Source: Symsagittifera roscoffensis
Taxonomy: Eukaryota; Xenacoelomorpha; Acoela; Convolutidae
Reading direction: 5' to 3'
Length of the DNA stretch: 64,000 bases
NCBI RefSeq assembly: GCF_963678635.1
Contig: NC_087067.1
Coordinates: forward strand, 1,490,001 to 1,554,000
The translations under genes and the position numbers were made by a program. The notes under the pieces are model-generated. The model did no database searches. It was not told the origin of the DNA and saw only the letters and a list, made by a program, of their open reading frames with translations. Shown piece by piece: positions 40,325 through 53,149 of the stretch. Position 1 is the stretch's first letter. Each line of letters begins with the position of its first letter.

Positions 40325-41470
40325 ATATGATAGGGAGAGTGGGGTGGGTGCTGACCCCCATGTATTAACATTGGCTATAGAAAATCCGGTCAACACCCTA
40401 AGTATCAAGATAGGCTACAGAATTCCCATGTATTAAGGTTATAGGTTTCATAGTTTCAGATGGTAAGATGGTAAATTTCAGTTTTAAAAATCATGAAACT
40501 TGGTTTTAAAAGAGTTCTGCCTCATTTGATTTTACATTGAAGCTTACCATCTTAAATCTGGTATCTTAATATATTCCCAATGTAAAAATTATAAAATATT
40601 TTAAACCAACAATTTTAAAAATCATAAAACATGTTTTTAAAATTGTCTTACCTCATTTGAGTTTATGTTGAAGCTTACCATCTGAAATCTGGTATCTTAA
40701 TATATTCCCCAAGTATAAAAATACCAGGTTTCAAATTGAAAGTTTCAGATGGTACGTTTTTTTTCGGCATCCAAATTTCCCATGTATTCGGTTAGCGTAG
40801 AAATTTCCCTATTTATAAAGGTTAGAAGTTACTTGTGAGGAATTAAGAGCTCCTTAACATAGAGAAAAGATTTTCCAATGTATTAAGATAGGGAATGGTA
40901 AGGTTTCAGTGTGACGGTATGCATCTTAATTCCTCACAATGAACTTCCAACTTTTATAAATAGGGAAATTTATACGCCAACCTAATACATGGGAAATTTG
41001 AGAATGGGAAGAAAAACGGTATTTTTTTGAACTTTGTGTGGAAATGTCTACTTTGTCGCAAAAATTTCGGCGCGCGTTACCTAATTGGTAAAAGTCCTTG
41101 GTTTAATACTTGGGAGTAGATTTTCCAATGTATTAAGATTGACTTTAGAATTCAGAGTTTGAGATGGTAAGATGGTAAGTCTCGAGAAAAAAGTTTTTTG
41201 CGCCCGATCTTACCATGTTTTACGATAGTGTATAGATTTACCTATGTACAATGATTAGAAATTCTTAGTAGGGAATTGAGAACGCATAAAGGTAGAGAAT
41301 AGGTTTCCCAATGTTTTAAGTTAGGGAATGGTAAGGTCTCAGTGTGATGGTAAGAGAATGGTAAGAAAAACGGTAATTTTTGGATATTGTGTGGAAATGT
41401 CTAGTTTTTGTTCGCAAAAATCTCGGCATGCGTTTTTTAATGACGTCTAGATTGTACAATTAAGGTATTA
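40325..41470. repeat. Degenerate palindromic satellite, copy B
   Basis: Same motif set as 33845-34990. The inverse arms are at about 40776-40852 and 40927-41003. Confidence 0.8.
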
Positions 41471-42462
41471 TGTTTTTTGGTTGATGGTAAGTCAAGGGTA
41501 AGGGTTTCAGAATCTTGACTTTTTTTATCGAATTCTTTTTTATTTGATAAAGTCTTGACTTTTTTATTTGATAAAATGCGACCTATTAACTATTTTATTA
41601 GATAATAGTTTTTTTCAAAACAGTAGGCAACCTAGCTGAAAATAAGCTGAAATCTACTAAAAGTTTGAAAAAAGTTCAATGTACAAATTTCAAAAATTTG
41701 GAAAAAATTATAAAATTTTCAAAGTCTTTGGAAAAAACTGCGAAAACTTCAAGTTTTTGGAAATAATTGCAGAAATCTCAAGGTTTTGGCTAGTTTTTTG
41801 TTGCTTCTGATCTAATTGAAAAATTATACATACGTGCAGAGTTTAAATTTAAGCTCAGATTGTTTTTTGATTGGCATCATGTTAAGACAGTGATGCAAAG
41901 ATTTGAATAAAAATATTGACTTTCCACAATTCATTTTGAAAATTTTGAAATGCGATAAATTTACCTAATTTCAGCTAAAAAGTGGTTTATATAATGATCT
42001 GAACACTAAAAGGAAGGCTCATTAGTTGAATCAAATTTCAAACTTCCAATTTCTCGGAAGAACAGTAAAATTAATTGTAATTTTCGCGAAAAGAAAGTAG
42101 AAATTAATCAACTCTATCCTAAATTTTCCATTTTGCCCAGTTCAAAGAGAATTCAGCCAAGAATATAAATTCAATAGAAAAATATGAGCAAATTTTATTG
42201 AAAATTCTAGATCAAACTCCATGATTTGACTCCTCCTCAGTTTTTTCTCAAAGATTAACCTAAACCTGTACAAAGTTCGAGATCATTGATGAAAAATGAA
42301 CATTTTACTGCTAAAATTGGCTAAAAATGGTGTAAATTTTCCTTAGAACTACTGGCAAACTTGGGAGAAAATAGTATCAATTGAACAAAAAATTTGCTGG
42401 CAAAGATAAACTTAGAACTGATAACATCTAATTATCACCATGTAAATTGTACAGGTTCTTCT

Positions 42463-42820
42463 TTAGGTTCCTTTTTTCCGATTGCGAGTTTTTTCAATTG
42501 TTTCGTCGGGAAGTCTACAGATTTTGATGCATACGACTCTTTGGTGTTTTTTGTTTCTTTCGGAGTCAAGCATATTTGAAGTTTCTTGTGTGAATTTTTT
42601 CCAATCTGGTTCAATTTCTTTGGTAGATTGGAAAACCATTTTTAGTTGCACCATCAAGTGTGGTTTGGATGAAAGCTGTACGTCTATGTGTCCAACTTTG
42701 GTGGAGTCGTTGATTTACTGGTTCTGGGCCTTCATTCAAAATTAAATTCGATGTGACTGCATTCAGGTAGTCCTCAACTGAGTATGCACGGGATGTTCCT
42801 GTGACTTCCGTGAAGGTCAT
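42463..42820 (-). pseudogene. Gypsy gag relic in repeat unit B
   Basis: Better preserved than copy A. MTFTEVTG, DYLNAVTSNLILNEGPEP and THRRTAFIQTTLDGATKNG are followed, after a frameshift near 42650, by DWKKFTQETSNMLDSERNK and ICRLPDETIEK. The order HRR, LDGA, DWKxFTQ, DSERNKxHQRV resembles the capsid region of gypsy Gag. It ends in lysine/arginine-rich sequence at 42463. Non-functional. Confidence 0.65.
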
Positions 42821-44760
42821 CTTCGTAATAGAGTGGCTAGTTTCTTAGGAATTGTTTGATTGTTGGATTTTCGTTTCGTTGAAAAAATGGATAAATTTCA
42901 CTGCGGTCTGTTGTAGTTCTTTGTTGTTCATTAAAGAAAACTGTTTGGCGAGCTGGTTGCGGTATCTGTTTATTGTAATTTTGTTTTTATCCCTACTAAA
43001 TCACTTTTATTCTTGATTTTTGTCGGAAGTTTTCTCGAAATTGTCTAGGTGAGAAGTAATTGGTGATATTTAAGTCATTCAAAAGCACATGGATAAACTG
43101 AGATTGTAAAGGTGTTTTTTTACGTTGAATTTTATTAATAAATTAAGAGCAGCTTTTTTTTGTTTATAATCTGAAAACCTTCGGAAAGTAGAAATACGCA
43201 GGAGAACCTAGGTCCTAACTTCTGCAATTTTTAAAAGCTTCTAAAAGAATGCTTCCTGAAAAATTGATTTGGAAAAAAAATCAAGGTGCAAACTATAACA
43301 TTTGAATAACTTTGCGAAATATATTAAACAGAAAACTCTATAGTTCTACCTAGTTTTCTGATTTGAAAAAAAATTGAAGCTAACCAGAACAAAGTTTAAT
43401 TTCACTGTGTGTCTAATTAAAAATTTTCATGTTATTTTCATATAATTAAGCGATCCTACATCTAGTTCTGCTAAAGCATCATTTTGTTTATAGAAATTTT
43501 TATCAAGCTCCAGAATTTGTTCTCTAAAAATCATTCTACATCAAAATTTTTTGGTTTTTTGTTCAAGATAAAAAAACGTAGATCTTGAAAGCAAAATCTT
43601 TGATTTATGCCTCAAGTATCATCTTCCGAAATATGTTGGAGCTGGATTAACTTTACGAAAAGTATCCTCCAAAAATCTGAATTTTCAAACAAATTTACCT
43701 AATACATCAAATAATAACAAACCTTCCAATAACTCACACATAAATAGAAATTTTTGAGACTTTTAATCTTGGATTTTTTTCATGATATATTTTATAAGCT
43801 CATTTTTAGTATAATTGTCTCAAATTTTCTAATGAGTTGAATTGAGTTTCTATCTCAATTTAGTATTTTCTCAGTTTCTGCTTCATCTACTATCTTCCAA
43901 GTTAATCAAATTTGAATAAAATTAAACTTGAATATTGAGTATTTTATTTGAATATTGAGAACAAATGTACCATTCCAACGAAACCTCCTTAATCCGAAGC
44001 ACAATTATTACCATAAATTTTTCGCTAAAAATTTTCAAATGACTTTTTCAACCTGATTACTGTATGTTGCGGTTTCAACTCAGATTTTCTTGGTTGAGAT
44101 TGATGTATATTATGATTTTGAAATTTTCAAAAATTTTTTCTGGGTCAGTTATCAATTTTGTTTCTGAAATCGTCAAAAAAACAGCAGAAAAACATAAATT
44201 TGAATAAATCAACCCCCATTGTCTGCTTAAAATTGCACTACTCTTTGAAAATTTTTACAAGCACTAAACAAGGAAAATTTCAAAATGTTAACTTGGCAAA
44301 ACATTTCAATTAGTCGATGTTTTATAAACACTCAGTTTTCTACAAAATTTCAACAAAAGTACTTAAGCACTCATTAGCATATTTTATTCACTTATAATAC
44401 GAATTAATCGCAAGGAACTCTCAGCAAGCTTGCAACTAATGGAGTTTTTTTTTGTAGATTGAAGATTTTTGGATCAATTTCTATTGAAAGTTTCACGACA
44501 GTTTGAACTCGACTGTTGCTGGTGTATCATGAATCAGAACCTTTGAATTAAAAAATTAAATGACAGATCAAGAATAGTGATGGAAAAATTGTATAACAAA
44601 TTTATCTCAGTTGTATAGACCTTTCGGATTCTGTGAAAAATATTATTCAAAGTATTTTCTCCTATGTTTTTATTGAAAAATATATTAGTTTTACTTCCTA
44701 TTTTGATTGAGACTGCTGAGCACATAATATACTATTATGTTGACAAAAATCATGCTTCTT
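42821..44760. other. AT-rich non-coding part of repeat unit B
   Basis: No coding signal. It includes the tract 43130-43699 that reads as identical to copy A. Confidence 0.5.
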
Positions 44761-44964
44761 TTAGATATGGTTAGTGACTTCCTTGTTGCTATATGGATGA
44801 AATTTACAATTGGAACACCTTAAAACGCCACAGTGCTTACGATGTCTTGACGCAGCTTTACGTGTGTGTTCTCTGCCACATTCAAGACAGGCAACTCTTT
44901 TCTTTCTTTTGAGTGACGGCATCTGAATAAGTAAAGAAAGTAATGGGAGACAAAGAATGTCCAA
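44761..44964 (-). pseudogene. Zinc-finger-like exon in repeat unit B, partial
   Basis: Carries MPSLKRKKRVACLECG, ASRHRKHCGVLRCSNCK and SNKEVTNHI, so both cysteine pairs and the following histidines are kept. The ATG is at about 44922, preceded by TTATTCAG. The frame stops after TNHI, where copy A continues, so this copy is shorter. Differences from copy A inside the zinc modules are few. Confidence 0.45.
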
Positions 44965-45294
44965 GTTATTGAAAAAAAGTGCTGAAAAGCCTCAAAATTG
45001 AACAAAAATGAAAAAAAGAGCAATTTTATCAACAATCGTTTTCAACGTGAAATAAATTCAAAACGGATCTGCTAATTAGCATAGCTGAAACAAAAATCAT
45101 CCAATTTATTCATGGAATTTTCAAGGGTTTTTGTATTAACGAATCAGAATCGAGCTTAAATGGTAATAAAACTTTCTACAGTTTCAAGGTCAACCAATCA
45201 GAATTGAGCCCTACTTTTCATAAAATTTTCAACAATTTTGATATCAAACAACCAAAATCGAATATATTTTTTTGTACTACTGTTTGTTGGAAAT

Positions 45295-46734
45295 CAACCA
45301 ATCAGAATCCACCATTTTCTAAACGTGAACTGTTTATCATTTTTAATAAATCAAATACAAAATTCGAAAAATGTTTATCAAAAAACATTTGAGTTTCCTC
45401 GAGTTACACTACAAGAAAAAAATAGTCCGTGCGATTTCCTTATTGATGGAATGCATGTACATTCTTACTTTTTCATATTTTTTCAGGCGTTTTTGCTGTA
45501 CCAAATAGAGTTATCCGACTAAGTAAAGGTCTCTTCAGAGAAACTTACCCAATCAAAGAGTTTACTTTCAGCAAAGTTTTGAGGATTAAAGTTTTAAACT
45601 TACTGCTGAGTTACACCTGACCAGAAAAAATTTTTTGTTTATTTCGAGAATTTAAAATTGATCAAAAAGTTGTATGATAATATAAAAAAGACTGTTTTTA
45701 TCCCCTACCCGATTCCCAAAATTGTCAAAACTCCCCAGCAAAGGTCTTCCATCATTTTCTTATAGAGTTTCAAAGTTTAAAAATTCCAGCATGATCAGGT
45801 TTGGAATATGGTTTCCTGAGATTTGGATACGGCAACAAGAAATCATTTTATTTTGAACTTAATTACCGTCGACTACCTTCTCTCTCAGCTCTAAACATTT
45901 TAGTTTCAACTAATCTTTCGTCAATTTCTCTCTCAACTGTAAATTTTGTTTTTACTCTGTATCTTTTACACAATTTATTGCTCAAAATGATCTTCTCAGT
46001 GCAACCAATCAAAATCCACCATTTTCTAAACGTGAACTGTTTATCATTTTTAATAAATCAAATACAAAATTCGAAAAATGTTTATCAAAAATTATTTGAG
46101 TTTCCTCGAGTTACACTACAAGAAAAAAATAGTCCGTGCGATTTCCTTATTGATGGAATGGATGTACATTCTTACTTTTTCATATTTTTTCAGGCGTTTT
46201 TGCTGTACCAAATAGAGTTATCCGACTAAGTAAAGGTCTCTTCAGAGAAACTTACTCAATCAAAGAGTTTACTTTCAGCAAAGTTTTGAGGATTAAAGTT
46301 TTAAACTTACTGCTGAGTTACACCTGACCAGAAAAAATTTTTTGTTTATTTCGAGAATTTAAAATTGATCAAAACGTTGTATGATAATATAAAAAAGACT
46401 GTTTTTATCCCCTACCCGATTCCCAAAATTGTCAAAACTCCCCAGCAAAGGTCTTCCATCATTTTCTTAAAGAGTTTCAAAGTTTAAAAAAATCCAGCAT
46501 GATCAGGTTTGGAATATGGTTTCCTGAGATTTGGATACGGCAACAAGAAATCATTTTATTTTGAACTTAATTACCGTCGACTACCTTCTCTCTCAGCTCT
46601 AAACATTTTAGTTTCAAATAATCTTTCGTCAATTTCTTTCGTCAATCTCTTTCGTCAATTTCTTTCGTCAATCTTCTTTCGTCAATCTCTTTCGTCAATT
46701 TATTGCTCAAAAAGATCTTCTCAGTGCAAAACAG
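45295..46734. repeat. 707-bp tandem duplication
   Basis: 45295-46001 and 46002-46734 are near-identical, both starting CAACCAATC. The first half of each unit is the right end of repeat unit B, and the rest is flanking sequence. Inside, TTTTTTCAG followed by an open stretch (VFAVPNRVIRLSKGLF, then YPIKEFTFSKVLR) up to a TGA suggests a decayed terminal exon present in both units. Confidence 0.88.
46619..46701. repeat. 12-bp TCTTTCGTCAAT minisatellite
   Basis: Six units of 12-13 bp in the second duplication unit. The first unit has only one at the equivalent place, so expansion followed duplication. Confidence 0.9.
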
Positions 46735-46872
46735 CAACTTCGGTAGAATTTTTGCCTTATCTAGTACTAAATTCAAGTGCGAGAAACAGTCTCTGGAGTT
46801 TTCCATAGACGAATGGACATCCCAATCTAAGTCTGGCTCATGTTGGAACTGATGCGCAGGGATTTCAACTAA

Positions 46873-47064
46873 CATCAAACAACGCAAGTACCCATAAGAG
46901 AGAACCAACAGCAAGTACCCATAGCAGGATCAGTCGAAAAGCCCATCACAATAGATGAGGATGAGGGCTTCTCTGAAACAATGCCGCCTCCAGCTCCAAG
47001 ACAAAATCGTCCAGCTCTGCGTTCTTTTGAGAACCTCCTGAACTCTCGACAGCTTTTTGATTGA
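46873..47064 (+). CDS. Candidate terminal coding exon, acidic/proline-rich tail
   Basis: After a TAA at 46870-46872 a plus-strand frame is open for 63 codons to TGA 47062-47064. It reads QVPIRENQQQVPIAG, then KPITIDEDEGFSETMPPP, then RPALRSFENLLNSRQLFD. The duplicated QVPI, acidic cluster and serine/proline stretch look like a genuine disordered protein tail rather than random AT-rich sequence. No ATG is present and no convincing splice acceptor was fixed, so it is a partial exon or a pseudogene. The family is unknown. A minus-strand frame of 86 residues overlaps it but has poorer composition. Confidence 0.35.
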   Translation, partial: HQTTQVPIRENQQQVPIAGSVEKPITIDEDEGFSETMPPPAPRQNRPALRSFENLLNSRQLFD

Positions 47065-47299
47065 ACACTTTCATACATAATTGATGTTTGACTTTTTTTT
47101 CGTTCTTTGTAATGAATTATTTTCTTCAATTCCATTTTAATTATGAGAATAGATGAAAAGTTCAGGGTAACTCATTGGAAAACATTTGGAATACAACCTA
47201 ATTACCGTCCCAAGTTTGCAAACATGTTAAGAAACTTGAATAATAATCGAACACATATTAGAAAATTTGTACACAAGTAAAAAAAAAAGTCTGATGATT

Positions 47300-47730
47300 C
47301 AAATACTTTTTGCATCTTGTCAAAAAAAAATTGAAACATTTTTCGCATTTTGCCGAAAAAAAGTAAAAGATTTTCGCAACTTGTCAAAAATGTTAAAACA
47401 TTTTTTGCATTTTGTCGAAAAAAGTGAAACATTTTTCGCATTTTGTTTGAAAAAGCAAAACATTTTTCGTTTTTGGAGAAAAAAAGTGCAACAGTTGTCG
47501 AAAACGGTTGGAAGAATTGAAACATTTTTCAGATTTTGCTGAGGAATTTGAAACATTTTTCTATTCTGATGAAAAAAGTGAAAAAAAATTTGCATTTCGT
47601 CGAAAAAATTGAACCACTTTTCGCAACTTACCAAAAAAAAAATCTTAGATATTTTTGCACATTTGTGAACAGTTCGAACCGATTTTCAGAATTTGCAAAA
47701 AATTTCGAAATTTTGTTAGCATCTTGCAAA
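47300..47730. repeat. Minisatellite of about 40 bp (GAAACATTTTTCGCATTTTG)
   Basis: About ten degenerate units built on AAACATTTTTCGCATTTTGTCGAAAAA. Frames stay open on both strands because the unit lacks stops, giving F/K/C-rich repeats that are not credible proteins. Confidence 0.8.
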
Positions 47731-48514
47731 ATTTTTTGAGAGTTTGTTTGGCACACATAAAAAAAACTATATAGATTTTTATGTTCAAAATTGTTCATAC
47801 TGGATTGAAAAAACAAAATTCTTATAACAAATACTCATTTATCATTAAAAAAATTATTTGAAAAAAGCCAATCCGAGAGTCTGACATGATTTTCGACAGA
47901 GCTAGGAAAGTGTATTTTGAATTACTTAGGCAATAAAAAAGTGATTCCAACTAAGAAATTGACGTCCTTAAACTTTAACTTTTGTAGAACAGTAAAGAAT
48001 GTAGAATATTTCAACCAGACAAATTGAAGTCATTAATTGTTTACTTTTTAAAAGTTCTAGGTTTTTAGAATCTACAAAAGTAATTACACATACGATTTCT
48101 ATAAGAACTCATTACACATTAACTTCTAGATTTTTCTGAACCCTCTAACTTCTAGAAATAACCAATAAACATTTAACCAAACAAAATTCCAGAACAAACT
48201 CTAAGTCGGTGAGATTCATCGAAAAAAATACTGATTTTATTTTTTTTGTTTTTTTTTGAAATCTTATTAAAGATACTCAATCAAGAATGTGATTAATAGG
48301 AATTGTTTCAATTTTTCATTCTTTTTTTAATAAAAATTGAACTAGATTCATTTCAACAGAAAATTTATACTACAAAACCCTTTACAAACAATTAAAGTCA
48401 ACCAAGTCTTTAATGAGTTGAAATATTTTCAGAGAAAGTCAGCAAAATCTACAGCTGAAAACATTACAGTTCATTTTATTTGAAAGTTTCCACAGTTTAA
48501 TTTATTCTAACAAC
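47731..48514. other. No gene recognised
   Basis: AT-rich sequence with no frame or repeat of note. Confidence 0.4.
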
Positions 48515-49090
48515 ATGAGTGAAAAATTTAGAGGAAAAGAAAATCTATCCCAAAATTTGAAACCAATTATAATAGAACGGGCAATTACTGCATCCAGTTT
48601 GGAATTGGTACCGACACTGTCAAGAATCTCAAACTTAAGAAAATCTCCTAGCCTAGTGAGCAAACTATCATAGCTCTTCCAGAATGGAGAGAACTCAATG
48701 GTAAAAAAATTAGAAAAAGAAGTGTCTAAGTTACCTTCGAGGAAAAAAATACGGGTTTTCATATGTTTCAAATGAAAAGTATTTTTAAGAAATTATGGAC
48801 CTGGGATACGGAAATAGTTTTCATTTCCTTGCAAGTGAACATTTACTACAAATGTTTATTTTTGAAGAAATGGTTGAATTTGACATCTTCTACAGATATC
48901 CGAAGAAATGTTACAGTCCCTTAAGAATTTCTCTTCATGATTGGCGAAAAAATGAAAAAATTCGTGATAGAAGGTTGAAGAAAAAAAATTGAAAAATCAG
49001 CAGGATAACTTTGCTCTGTTGAGAAGAAAGCATGTTGTGGCACTTGAAGACGAAAGTGACTACAAACTCAAAAATTATTGTTTCACCTAG
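48515..49090 (+). pseudogene. Possible decayed small coding region
   Basis: An ATG at 48515 opens MSEKFRGKENLSQNL and continues (ITASSLELVPTLSRI) with a TAG at 48671-48673. The same frame then goes on to a lysine-rich block ending at TGA near 48769. A second frame from ATG 48795 (MDLGYGNSFHFLASEH, FDIFYRYPKK, LHDWRKNEKIRDRR) runs into an eight-A run at 48981-48988. A one-base shift there joins it to QQDNFALLRRKHVVALEDES and a TAG at 49088-49090. Composition is protein-like. The breaks suggest a pseudogene or sequencing errors. No family is recognised. The minus strand is also open over 48502-48771. Confidence 0.3.
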
Positions 49091-49239
49091 ACTTTTTGAT
49101 CAATTGTTAATTTTCCCATTTGCTTAATTCGTTCTGGTTGGTTATCACCACAAATTTTACATGTGAAGGAATACTCGATATCTACAAACGATAACAAATT
49201 TGTTAATATGGAACTTGTTAAAATCCAAAAATTACCGTT

Positions 49240-49560
49240 TTTTACCATTCTCGTACCATCACACTGAAACCTTACCATTCCTCAACTTAATACATTGGAA
49301 AATCTATTCTCTATCTAAATGAGTTTTTAATTCCCTGCTATGAATTTCTAATCCTTATACATTGGGGAAATCTGTACAATATCTTAAAACATGGTAAGAT
49401 CGGGCGCCAAGCGCCAAAAACTTTTTTCTCGAAACTTACAATCTTACCATCTCAAACTTTGAAACCACAAGCCATTCTTAATACATTGTAAACTCTACTT
49501 TCACGTAATACACCAATTAGGTAACGCGCGCAAATTTTTTTGCGGAAAAACTAGACATTT
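49240..49560. repeat. Degenerate satellite fragment
   Basis: Inverted orientation relative to 33845-34990: ACCATCACACTGAAACCTTACCATT, AATACATTGGAAAATCT and GGTAAGATCGGGCGCC occur in order. Confidence 0.75.
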
Positions 49561-49973
49561 CCGTACAAAACACAAACGATATCAAATTTGTTGAAAATTC
49601 CATGAGAAGTAGAGCGCATATTTGATTGGTTGACCTTAAATTTGCTGAAAATTCTACGACCATTCAAGCTCGATTCTGATTGGTTGATGTCAAAAAAGTT
49701 AAAAATTTCCTATTACGTAATGCTCGATTCTGATTGATCGATAGCAAAACTTTTGAAAACTTCAAGGTTAGATTTGATGATTTTTTTTCAGCTAGCCTAA
49801 ACAGCAGATTCAATTTGATTCTTTTCCCGTTAAAAACAATTGGTTAAGAATTTCGAATAACTGTTTTATTTACTTTTATTCAAATTTGATTCAACTCTTC
49901 TTTTCTAAAAACTTGGGGCATTCTAAATCTCCCATTTTTTCTCAAGTTCTTCCTTTACTTATTGAGATGCCGT

Positions 49974-50202
49974 CACTGAATAGAAACTAAAGAGATTCAT
50001 GTCTTTAATGTGGTGACAGAGAATACACACGTTAAGATGCGTCAAGACATCATAAGCACTGTGGCGTTTTAAAGTGTTCCAATTGTAAATTTTATACATA
50101 TAGCAGCGAGAGACTCACTAATCATATCAAGAAGGAGCACTATTTTTGTCAACATAAAGTTAAATTTTGTGCTCAGCAGTCTCCAAACACACTCCAAGAG
50201 AA
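49974..50202 (+). pseudogene. Zinc-finger-like exon in repeat unit C
   Basis: Plus-strand counterpart of 38166-38432. Early stops follow ATGCCGTCACTG, but the second module (CSNCKFYTYSS, TNHIKKEHYFCQ) and a LCAQQSPN-like end are readable. CAAGAGAAGGTAAAATT at about 50193-50207 is a good splice donor, supporting the exon boundary guessed in copy A. Dead copy. Confidence 0.45.
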
Positions 50203-50206
50203 GGTA

Positions 50207-53149
50207 AAATTATTAATTTTTTTGATAAAAAAATTAGGAAAAAATACTTTGAATAGTAATTTTTATTAAATCTGAAAATCTATTCAATTGTGATAAATTT
50301 GAACAATTCTAGTAAAAGTTATACATTTTTGTTTCACTTTTCTTGATCTGTCATTTCGTTTTTATTCAAAATTTCTGATTCGTGATAAACCAGCAACAAT
50401 CGAGTTCAATTGAAACTTGTTGTGAAACTTTTAATGGATATCAATTCGAAAGTCTTTAATCTACAGTAACAACACCATTGGTTGCAAGCTTGCTGAGATT
50501 TTGTTGCAATTAATTTGTATCAAAAGTGAATAACATACAATATTAAAAATGTGCTTAAAATTTTGTTAAAATTTTGTAAAAAACTGAATATTTATAAAAC
50601 CTCGACTAATTGAAAGGTTTTTGCACAGTTACCATTTTGAAATTTTCCTTGTTTAGTGCTTGTAAAAGTGTTCATACAGTAGTTCAATTTTAAGCAGATA
50701 ATGGGGGTTATTTTGTTCAGAATTATGGTTTTCCACAGTTTTTTTGACGATTTCTGAAACAAAATTGATAACTGACCTAGAAAAGGTTTTTAAAAAAATA
50801 TGTTTTCGCTAATCTTTGAAAGTTTCAAGATAAAAATATACAGCATTCTCCACCAAAAAATTACTTCAATTTAGAAATTCAGAGTTGAAACAGCAACTTA
50901 CAGTTAGCAAGTTGAGAAAGTTATTCGAAGTTTTTTCGCAAAAACATTATGGTATTAATTCTGCTTCGGCTTATTGAAAGTTCGTTGAAATGGTACAACT
51001 TCCATCTAAAACTGAACTTTCAATTTAAATTTAGTTCAAATTGGGTTAAGTTTGAAGATAGTAGAAGAAACAAAAATTGAGAAAAAACTAAAATGAGCTA
51101 GAAACTCAATTTAGTTCGTAAGGAATTCTGAGATATTTTTACGGAAATTGAGCTTGAAAACTATATCTTGAGAAAAATCCAACAAAAAGTTTCAATGATT
51201 TCGATTTATATGTGAGTTATTGGACAATTTGTTATAATTTGAAAAATTGGATTTTTTGAGGACATTTTTCGCGAAGCAAACCCAATTCCAACATCTTTCA
51301 GAAGATGACACTTGAAGCATAAATCAAAAAATTACTTTCAAGATCTACATTTCATTATTTTTGAAAGAAAATAAAAAAACTTGATGTAGAAAGATTTTTA
51401 GAGATAGAAATATGGAGCTTGTCGAAAACTTCTAAGCAAACTGATACTTTAGCAGAAACAGAAGTAGGATCTCTTAATTATATGAAATTTAACCGGAAAA
51501 GTATTAATTAGAGACGAAGTAAAAAAGTTTCTGGTTTGCTTCATTTTTTCTGATTAAAAAATTTTGCAAAATTGTTTAATTGTTACAGTTTGCATCTTGA
51601 TTTCATTTTCCAAATCAGTTTGTTTTAAAACCGTTCTAATAGGAGTTTTTAAATGTTGCAGAAGTTAGGAACTAAGATCTCCTGCGTATTTCTACTTCGA
51701 AGATTTTCAGATTATATATAAAAAAGCTGCTCTTTTTTTTACTTTAAAATCAACATATAAATACACCTTCACATTCTCAATTTATACATGTGCTTTCAAA
51801 TGCTTTAAATAGCAACAATTACTTCTCACTAAGACTTTTTTGAGAGAATTTCCGACAAAAATCAAGAGTAAAAGCGACTTAGTCAGAAAATAGATAGTTA
51901 ATGATCCCAAAAAGTGTGTTTTTGCTGAAATAATTTACAGTAGTAACTGAAAAAAGGAAACTAAACGAGAACATGTACAATTTACAAGGTAACATTTAGA
52001 CGTTATCAGTTCTAATTTTATCTCTGCCAGCAAATTGTTCGTTCAATTGATACTTATTTCTTCTAAAATCGCCATTTCTGACAAAGCTTTCTTGCAAAGT
52101 GAGTTCAATAGCGAAACCGTGTGATCAGCAGGATAACCCTAAAACATAGAGAAGTTTTACGGAAAAAATTTATGCTGTACAAGCAAGATAGTGTGTAGAA
52201 GGAGAGATAATCTTCATTTTTGAAGAAGATTTAGTTAACTTTCATAGATTCTACTATACACTTAAGAACAATTTACCCCATTTTTAGTCAATTTTTGCAG
52301 TAAAGTGTTCAATTTTCATCAATGATCTGAAAACATTTATCAATTCTAACCTGTAAATTTTTTCAGAAGTTGTAATTTTTGCACAAGTTTTGATAAATCT
52401 TTGAGAAAAAACCGAGGAGTCGAATCATGGAGTTTGATTTAGAAATTTCTATGAATTTTACTCTTAGTTTTCAATTGAATTGAGACTTTCAGGTGAATTC
52501 TCCTTGAACTGGACAAAAAAACCAGTGAATTGCACATAAAAAGGTTAAAAATGGAAAACTTAAGATAGATTTGTTTAATTTTTACTTTACTTTCTCGAAT
52601 ATTACGATTGATTTCATTATTTTCCCGAGAAATTGGAAATTTCATTATTGAGCTTTTCTTTTAGTGTTCAGAGCATTATATAAACCATTTTTTAGCTGTA
52701 ACTAGGGTAAATTTTATCTTATTTCAGTATTTTGAAAAAAAACTGAGGAAAATCCATATTTTTGTTCAAAGGTTTCTATCACTGTCTCAACATGATGCCA
52801 ATTAAAATACAGTTTGAGCCTAATTTCAAACCCTACACAGATGTATAATTTTTCAATTAGATCAGAAGCAACAAAAACTAGCCAAAACCATGATATTTCA
52901 GCAATTTTTCTAAAAACTGGAACTTTTTGCAATTTTTTCCAAAAAAATTGAAACTTTTGCAATTTTTTCCAAAAGTTTGAAAACTTTGCGATTTTTTTCC
53001 AAAAAAATTGACTTTTTTAAACTTTCAGTAAGTTTCAATATATTTGCAGCTGGATTGAGTACTAATTTAAAAGGTAACATTATCTAATAAAATAGATAAT
53101 AGGTCGAATTTTATCAAAATTTATCGTAATTTGAAGTTTTTTGAAACAA
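50207..53149. other. AT-rich non-coding part of repeat unit C
   Basis: Aligns inversely with 35000-38165. The gag relic is largely unreadable here. No gene. Confidence 0.5.

Larger units (their letters stand above)
39030..45538. repeat. 6.5-kb repeat unit, copy B (direct)
   Basis: Head-to-tail with copy A. It has the same order of modules with small indels, including 20 bases (ATTTTTTCAGGCGTTTTTGC-like) near its right end that copy A lacks. That 20-base segment contains a splice-acceptor-like TTTTTTCAG. Confidence 0.93.

Noticed and set aside
47202-47634. Overlapping frames of about 100 residues on both strands
   Set aside because: The 40-bp minisatellite has no stops in several frames; composition is F/K/N-rich and both strands are equally open.
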